Below, piece by piece: positions 14,161 through 18,029 of a stretch of DNA of 18,029 nt. Below the pieces are notes generated by a model. That model was given only the letters and a program-made list of their open reading frames with translations, made no database searches and had not been told where the DNA came from. The DNA lies in the NCBI GenBank assembly GCA_947505055.1, contig CANNLO010000065.1:1-18029 (forward strand), read 5' to 3'. The number at the start of each line of letters is the position of its first letter. Position 1 is the stretch's first letter. Source of the stretch: Methylococcaceae bacterium (GTDB taxonomy: Bacteria > Pseudomonadota > Gammaproteobacteria > Methylococcales > Methylomonadaceae). The translations under genes were made by a program, and so were the position numbers.

Positions 14161-16431
14161 TTAGTTTGCTTTTTGGTAATTGTAGCGATAGACATATTTG
14201 CCATAGCCGTAACCCGCGCCATAGCGCGATGAGTTTTCTGGTAAATCATTAAAGACGATGCCTTTCATGGTGACGCCGGATTGCGCCAAACGTTTAGTAC
14301 ATTGTTCTAATTCACGTAAAGGATGTTGCCCGGCTTTAGCCACCATTAAGGTCGCGCTGGCGATGCGGCCTATAATGCCTGCGTCGGTAACTGCCAAGAT
14401 GGGTGGCGAATCAATAATAATATGGTCATATTGCTTAGCTAAGATTTTCAGTAACTGCTCAAAACGTTCATGTAATAACAGTTCTGACGGATTAGGTGGT
14501 ATAGAACCTGTTGAAATAAAATCAATATTGGCAGCCGCTATATGTCTAACAGCTTGCTCTAGGCTGATACTATTAGAGATTAAATCAGATAGACCATTCT
14601 CTCTGGCAAGTCCTAAGCTCTGGTGTGTCAAACCTTTACGCAAGTCAGCGTCTATGAGTAGAATTTTTTTACCGGCATCGGCTAATACCACGGCCAGATT
14701 AATAGCCACGAAGGTTTTACCGATGCCAGGGCTAGGGCCGGTAATCATAATAATATTATTATGGGCTTCTAAGAACGCAAAGTGTAAGGTGGTGCGTAAA
14801 CTCCTAAGGCTCTCTATGGCCAAGTCTTCTTTATGGGTTAACGCTAAAATAAAGGGCTGATCCTCATTTGGCTGAATGCCTTTAATGAGCTTGGCACTGA
14901 GTTTAGCTTGCTCATTACTATGAGGAATAGTGGCATACACCGGAATATTAAGATGTTTTTCAATTTGATCAGGATCTTCAATGCCTGTATGCATGGCTTT
15001 ACGAATAAACACCCAAGCAATGCCTACCATTAAACCTAAAATAAAGGACACTAGGACGATAAGTGGTTTTTTAGGTTTTATAGGTTTTAAAGATAGCACT
15101 GCTTCGTCAATGATTCTGACATTACCTATAGTGCCCGATTTTGCAACTCTTAAGGTCTGGGCATTATTGAGCATAGTCGTATAAAGCTCAGTAGATACTT
15201 GCACGTCGCTGGATAATCGGACGATGACTCGTTGGGTTTCGGGTAATAGTTCAATTTTTCTGTTGATGGCTTTGAGTTGCTCTTTTAGGCGGGCAATTTG
15301 TTTATCGGTGGCTATAATAACGGGATGTGATTCTGTAAAACGGCCCCTTAATTCATCTCTTTTTTGTTGTAATACGGTTAGTTGGGTATTAACGTCGACC
15401 ACACCAGCGAGTACGGCTTCGGTTTCTATATCCAGATTAATAGAGCCTTTATTACCTCTAAAATCATTTAAAGCTTTGGTTGCAGCTTCAAGCTGATCTT
15501 TAATCAACGGCAATTGTTTATCTAAAAATTCTAGCGTATTTTGTGATTCTTTAGATTTTTGCTCAACATTTTGTTTAACATAAATTTTAGTCACTTCATT
15601 GAGGGTTTGTGCGGCAAGCACAGGGTCAGCATCTTCTAGGGTGGCACTTAAAATACCGGTGGCTTTACCTTTTTCAGTGACGATTAGATTATTGTTTAAT
15701 TCATCAATACTATTGCTTAACGATTGTTTATTGATGATAAATTCAGTGCCGGGGCGAGCTTTTAATACCGACACAAATATAGTCAATTTTTCTAAGCTTT
15801 CAGCTAGGGATTTGTTAATGGTTTTTCCAACCGCACCCTCAATGAGTTGTTCATCATCAGCCCATAAACTAAAGCGTCCTTGCTCACCTGCAATTAAAAT
15901 TAATGGCTGGTCTGCCCAGTCTTTTGGCACTATCAAGTTGTCGATGCGGATAACTTCTCCGCCCCACGCATAGCTATCCAAACCGATCATAGACGAAGCA
16001 ACTTCAGCGGTTTTGTTTTGTTTTTGAAAACGTCTAGCGATGGCTTTGCCGATAATAGGAAAGTATTTAGGTTCGGCAATAATATTCAGATTAAGGTTTT
16101 TAATGGCAGTCCCTAATACTAATCGTGATTTTATAATTTCAATCTCTGCTAAGGCAGAGGTTTTGGATTCCATCAATGAGGTTAAAGACCCTAAAGCATC
16201 TAATGCGTTGGATTTATCTTCAATTTGTAATAAAGCATCCGCTTTGTAAATAGGCGTATCTAATAAGGCTTTTGCTACGCCTAGTGCTAAAAAACATAGC
16301 GTTATTAATATAATGACATATTTAGCATCGACCACAGTGGCTACTAATTCGCCCAAATCAATCTCATCCTCTTCTTGAGAGGCTGGGTAGGTAGTGGGCG
16401 TCTGGCTGTTGGCTATGTGTGGACTAGTCAT
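14161..16431 (-). CDS. wzc: Polysaccharide co-polymerase and tyrosine autokinase (Wzc type)
   Basis: A 756-residue inner-membrane BY-kinase. The N-terminal Wzz domain has a first membrane segment at about 38-58, a periplasmic coiled region up to about 445, and a second membrane segment at about 456-476 (PLIVLVSFILGLMVGIAWVF). The cytosolic kinase contains the oligomerisation motif ExxRxxR (Glu540, Arg543, Arg546), Walker A GPSPGIGKT at 565-573, Walker A' LLIDADLRKG at 591-600, and Walker B IIIDSPP at 671-677. A C-terminal tail has seven tyrosines between 737 and 752 for autophosphorylation. It controls chain length and export with Wza. No cognate phosphatase (Wzb) lies in the window. It starts 31 bases after the wza stop. 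Confidence 0.93.
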   Translation of the reverse strand: MTSPHIANSQTPTTYPASQEEDEIDLGELVATVVDAKYVIILITLCFLALGVAKALLDTPIYKADALLQIEDKSNALDALGSLTSLMESKTSALAEIEIIKSRLVLGTAIKNLNLNIIAEPKYFPIIGKAIARRFQKQNKTAEVASSMIGLDSYAWGGEVIRIDNLIVPKDWADQPLILIAGEQGRFSLWADDEQLIEGAVGKTINKSLAESLEKLTIFVSVLKARPGTEFIINKQSLSNSIDELNNNLIVTEKGKATGILSATLEDADPVLAAQTLNEVTKIYVKQNVEQKSKESQNTLEFLDKQLPLIKDQLEAATKALNDFRGNKGSINLDIETEAVLAGVVDVNTQLTVLQQKRDELRGRFTESHPVIIATDKQIARLKEQLKAINRKIELLPETQRVIVRLSSDVQVSTELYTTMLNNAQTLRVAKSGTIGNVRIIDEAVLSLKPIKPKKPLIVLVSFILGLMVGIAWVFIRKAMHTGIEDPDQIEKHLNIPVYATIPHSNEQAKLSAKLIKGIQPNEDQPFILALTHKEDLAIESLRSLRTTLHFAFLEAHNNIIMITGPSPGIGKTFVAINLAVVLADAGKKILLIDADLRKGLTHQSLGLARENGLSDLISNSISLEQAVRHIAAANIDFISTGSIPPNPSELLLHERFEQLLKILAKQYDHIIIDSPPILAVTDAGIIGRIASATLMVAKAGQHPLRELEQCTKRLAQSGVTMKGIVFNDLPENSSRYGAGYGYGKYVYRYNYQKAN

Positions 16432-16462
16432 CGTCTGCTTAGTGCTCTATTTAATAGTGAGA

Positions 16463-17722
16463 TCATCGTGGATTGCTCAGTGGTTTTGGATTTAACGTAC
16501 CGTTAAAGACATTTAACAAGGTAACGGTGGGTTGAATTTGAGCGATAATTTGATTCCAACGGATACCTTCTGCTCTATCTACATAAAGAATATCGTGAGG
16601 CTCTAATGGAAAATGTTCAGCCAACAATAAAGCATCTGGTGACTTTGCATCCAGATGAAATATTTCTGGCTTATTAAGTCTGCCTCTAAAGACAAAAATA
16701 CGTGAGGCATCGGCAGTGGTTTGATCAAAACCACCGGCTTCGCTGAGTCCTTCAGTTAAAGTCATGCGGCCCTTATTCATGATGACACTGCGTGAACGTC
16801 CGGCTCCTGTGCCGCCTACGGTATTTTCACCAAAAACAAATATCTTATTAAATTGATTGTCGGCAACATTCAACACATCACCCTGTTTTAGTAATACGTT
16901 TTGGGTAATGTCACCGCCTTCATAGAGTGCTAATAGATTGATGCTGTAGGTTTTACCTTCACGAGCTAAAGTAATGTTTCGTAAGTCTGCCGTTTGGTTG
17001 TTGATGCCACCCGCATTATTAATGGCTTCCAGCACCGTTAGAGGAATATCTTTTAAGGTTTGAATGCCGGGTTGATTGACTTCCCCAACCACATAAACGC
17101 GTTGACTACGGTATGAGTTTACTCGCACATCTAATTGCACTCTTTCTATATACTGAGAGAGTTTTTCTGTGAGTTCGGTTCTGATATCTTCAACGGTTTT
17201 ACCCGCGGCTTTGACTATGCCGACATAAGGATAAAAAAATGTACCATCTTCACCTACTACATTGCCACCATTGATGAGGGTATTGCTGCCAGAACTACCG
17301 ATACTGGTGACATTATTAGCACTGGCAATGCTCGTAGAAGAGCCGCCAAAAGGATTGGTTAATTCTGGATGCTCCCAAACCGTAATAATAAGAATGTCGC
17401 GTGCACCAACCAAATATTGACTCGCACTTTCTTGTACAGGCATACCTTTAGTAGGTACTGAGCCAATACGATATTCAAAATAATTGTTGGCTACATTATC
17501 GTTTCCTAAGCTGCTATTATTTATATCATTTTCTAACTTAACAATTAAATTGGCATCAATCGTCTGAATATTAAGTTTTTTTAAAGTGGCCATATTATTT
17601 TCCTGAACCGGCAGCTTAATACTGGATTGCTCAGAAAATGGGTTCATGTGTTGACCTGGAATGACGGTGCAACTACTCAGATTGAGTAATATCAATATGG
17701 CAAATAACGCTGTTTTTTGCAT
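16463..17722 (-). CDS. wza: Outer-membrane polysaccharide export lipoprotein (Wza type)
   Basis: A 419-residue secreted lipoprotein. The signal peptide MQKTALFAILILLNLSSC ends in lipobox LSSC with lipidated Cys18. A Poly_export domain spans about 100-195 (YLVGARDILIITVWEHPEL, then DGTFFYPYVGIVKAAGKTVEDI). Two SLBB-like domains follow (about 207-285 starting VYVVGEVNQPG, and about 293-380 starting IFVFGEN). The tail WNQIIAQIQPTVTLLNVFNG resembles the amphipathic helix that forms the Wza outer-membrane barrel. A Ser/Gly/Asn-rich stretch at about 126-157 interrupts the Poly_export domain. It forms the export channel with Wzc. The Shine-Dalgarno sequence is weak. It is the first gene of the export module. 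Confidence 0.93.
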   Translation of the reverse strand: MQKTALFAILILLNLSSCTVIPGQHMNPFSEQSSIKLPVQENNMATLKKLNIQTIDANLIVKLENDINNSSLGNDNVANNYFEYRIGSVPTKGMPVQESASQYLVGARDILIITVWEHPELTNPFGGSSTSIASANNVTSIGSSGSNTLINGGNVVGEDGTFFYPYVGIVKAAGKTVEDIRTELTEKLSQYIERVQLDVRVNSYRSQRVYVVGEVNQPGIQTLKDIPLTVLEAINNAGGINNQTADLRNITLAREGKTYSINLLALYEGGDITQNVLLKQGDVLNVADNQFNKIFVFGENTVGGTGAGRSRSVIMNKGRMTLTEGLSEAGGFDQTTADASRIFVFRGRLNKPEIFHLDAKSPDALLLAEHFPLEPHDILYVDRAEGIRWNQIIAQIQPTVTLLNVFNGTLNPKPLSNPR

Positions 17723-17798
17723 AGTCGGGCTCAGTAAAGATAACGTTTTAATAGTAGTCTTGGTTATTAGGCAACAAGGCTTGTTGTTGGTTTTTTAA

Positions 17799-17826
17799 TA
17801 TTTATTGTTCTCACGCTCCGCGTCAA
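17799..17826 (-). promoter_or_regulatory. Weak candidate promoter of wza
   Basis: On the minus strand TTGACG (17826-17821) is followed after 16 bases by TAAATA (17804-17799). The -35 is good (5/6) and the -10 poor (3/6). It lies about 80 bases before the wza ATG. It overlaps a repeat-like tract, so chance is a real possibility. Confidence 0.25.
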
Positions 17827-17829
17827 TGC

Positions 17830-17925
17830 GCACAGTTAAACGAAACAGTTTGTATGGAGTGCTGAGCTTCAGCTATTGCCTTTTAAAACAGCTGAAGCAG
17901 TTTTACTCCAAGCAACTGAATTTCC
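17830..17925. repeat. MITE-like palindromic element, copy 3
   Basis: The core TGGAGTGCTGAGCTTCAGC, then TTTTAAAACAGCTGAAGCAG and TTTTACTCCAAGCAA matches copies 1 and 2, but the outer ends are degenerate. It sits upstream of wza. The 307-base stretch 17723-18029 otherwise contains only the weak promoter and the terminal inverted repeat. Confidence 0.65.
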
Positions 17926-17946
17926 CTGTCCAACTTTGTTCCTACA

Positions 17947-18029
17947 TAGTGCGCGAAAGAAAACCAAATAATCTGATATTGTTCAAAATGTTATACTAAC
18001 CCTAGTAAATTGAAGTTGTATTTTGACGG
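17947..18029 (-). repeat. Right copy of 83-bp terminal inverted repeat
   Basis: Exact reverse complement of 63-145, running to the last base of the window, so its full length is unknown. It lies upstream of wza, reading toward the gene. The left copy lies just past the last operon gene. It has no coding content. Confidence 0.95.

Noticed and set aside
14258..14860. 200-codon plus-strand open frame inside wzc
   Set aside because: It lies wholly opposite the conserved Wzc kinase domain, has no recognisable domain, and follows from codon bias of the real gene. Other plus-strand frames in the window were rejected for the same reason.
17772..17797. Plus-strand terminator-like hairpin CAACAAG/CTTGTTG followed by T-rich sequence
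   Set aside because: No gene is transcribed rightward into it, and the stem is short with a 1-3-base loop; probably chance.

Overview
The window looks like the chromosome of a gammaproteobacterium with many small intergenic palindromic repeats. The palindrome built on GTTCCCACGC/GCGTGGGAAC, the Rpn-type nucleases and the gene complement recall methanotrophs (Methylococcales) or Thiotrichales, but I cannot fix the taxon. Every gene I accept lies on the minus strand, so the window reads biologically from right to left. It is a surface-polysaccharide / nonulosonic-acid locus.

Right part (12519-17722): an export and precursor module. wza (outer-membrane export lipoprotein) and wzc (polysaccharide co-polymerase and tyrosine autokinase) are followed by wecB and wecC, which together convert UDP-GlcNAc to UDP-ManNAcA. 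No glycosyltransferase, flippase or polymerase is present. wecB and wecC were apparently once joined by a 4-base ATGA overlap. They are now split by a 166-base repeat bounded by a 16-base direct repeat.

Middle (8247-11315): about 3 kb of repeats with two unrelated PD-(D/E)XK (Rpn-family) nuclease-like genes. A small N-terminal remnant of a third such gene and nested MITE-like elements are also there.

Left part (147-8246): one tightly packed operon of eight genes, all overlapping or within 4 bases of each other. It starts with pseB and pseC, then an SpsF-like cytidylyltransferase fused to an aldo/keto reductase, an SDR, a PIG-L/PseF chimera, a PseG-GNAT fusion, a formyltransferase-like protein and an intact PIG-L deacetylase. 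A good sigma-70-like promoter (TTGACG-N17-GATAAT) lies about 190 bases before pseB. The set covers the early pseudaminic-acid steps (dehydratase, aminotransferase, N-acyltransferase, UDP-sugar hydrolase). A deacetylase/formyltransferase pair could re-acylate the sugar. The sialic-acid-type synthase PseI is absent, and true PseF survives only as its C-terminal half.

The two most unusual observations are the in-frame PIG-L/PseF chimera (3065-3661) and a perfect 83-base inverted repeat at the two ends of the window (63-145 and 17947-18029). The repeat begins 2 bases past the last stop codon of the operon on one side and lies upstream of wza on the other. All functional calls rest on motif recognition by eye; no database search was run.
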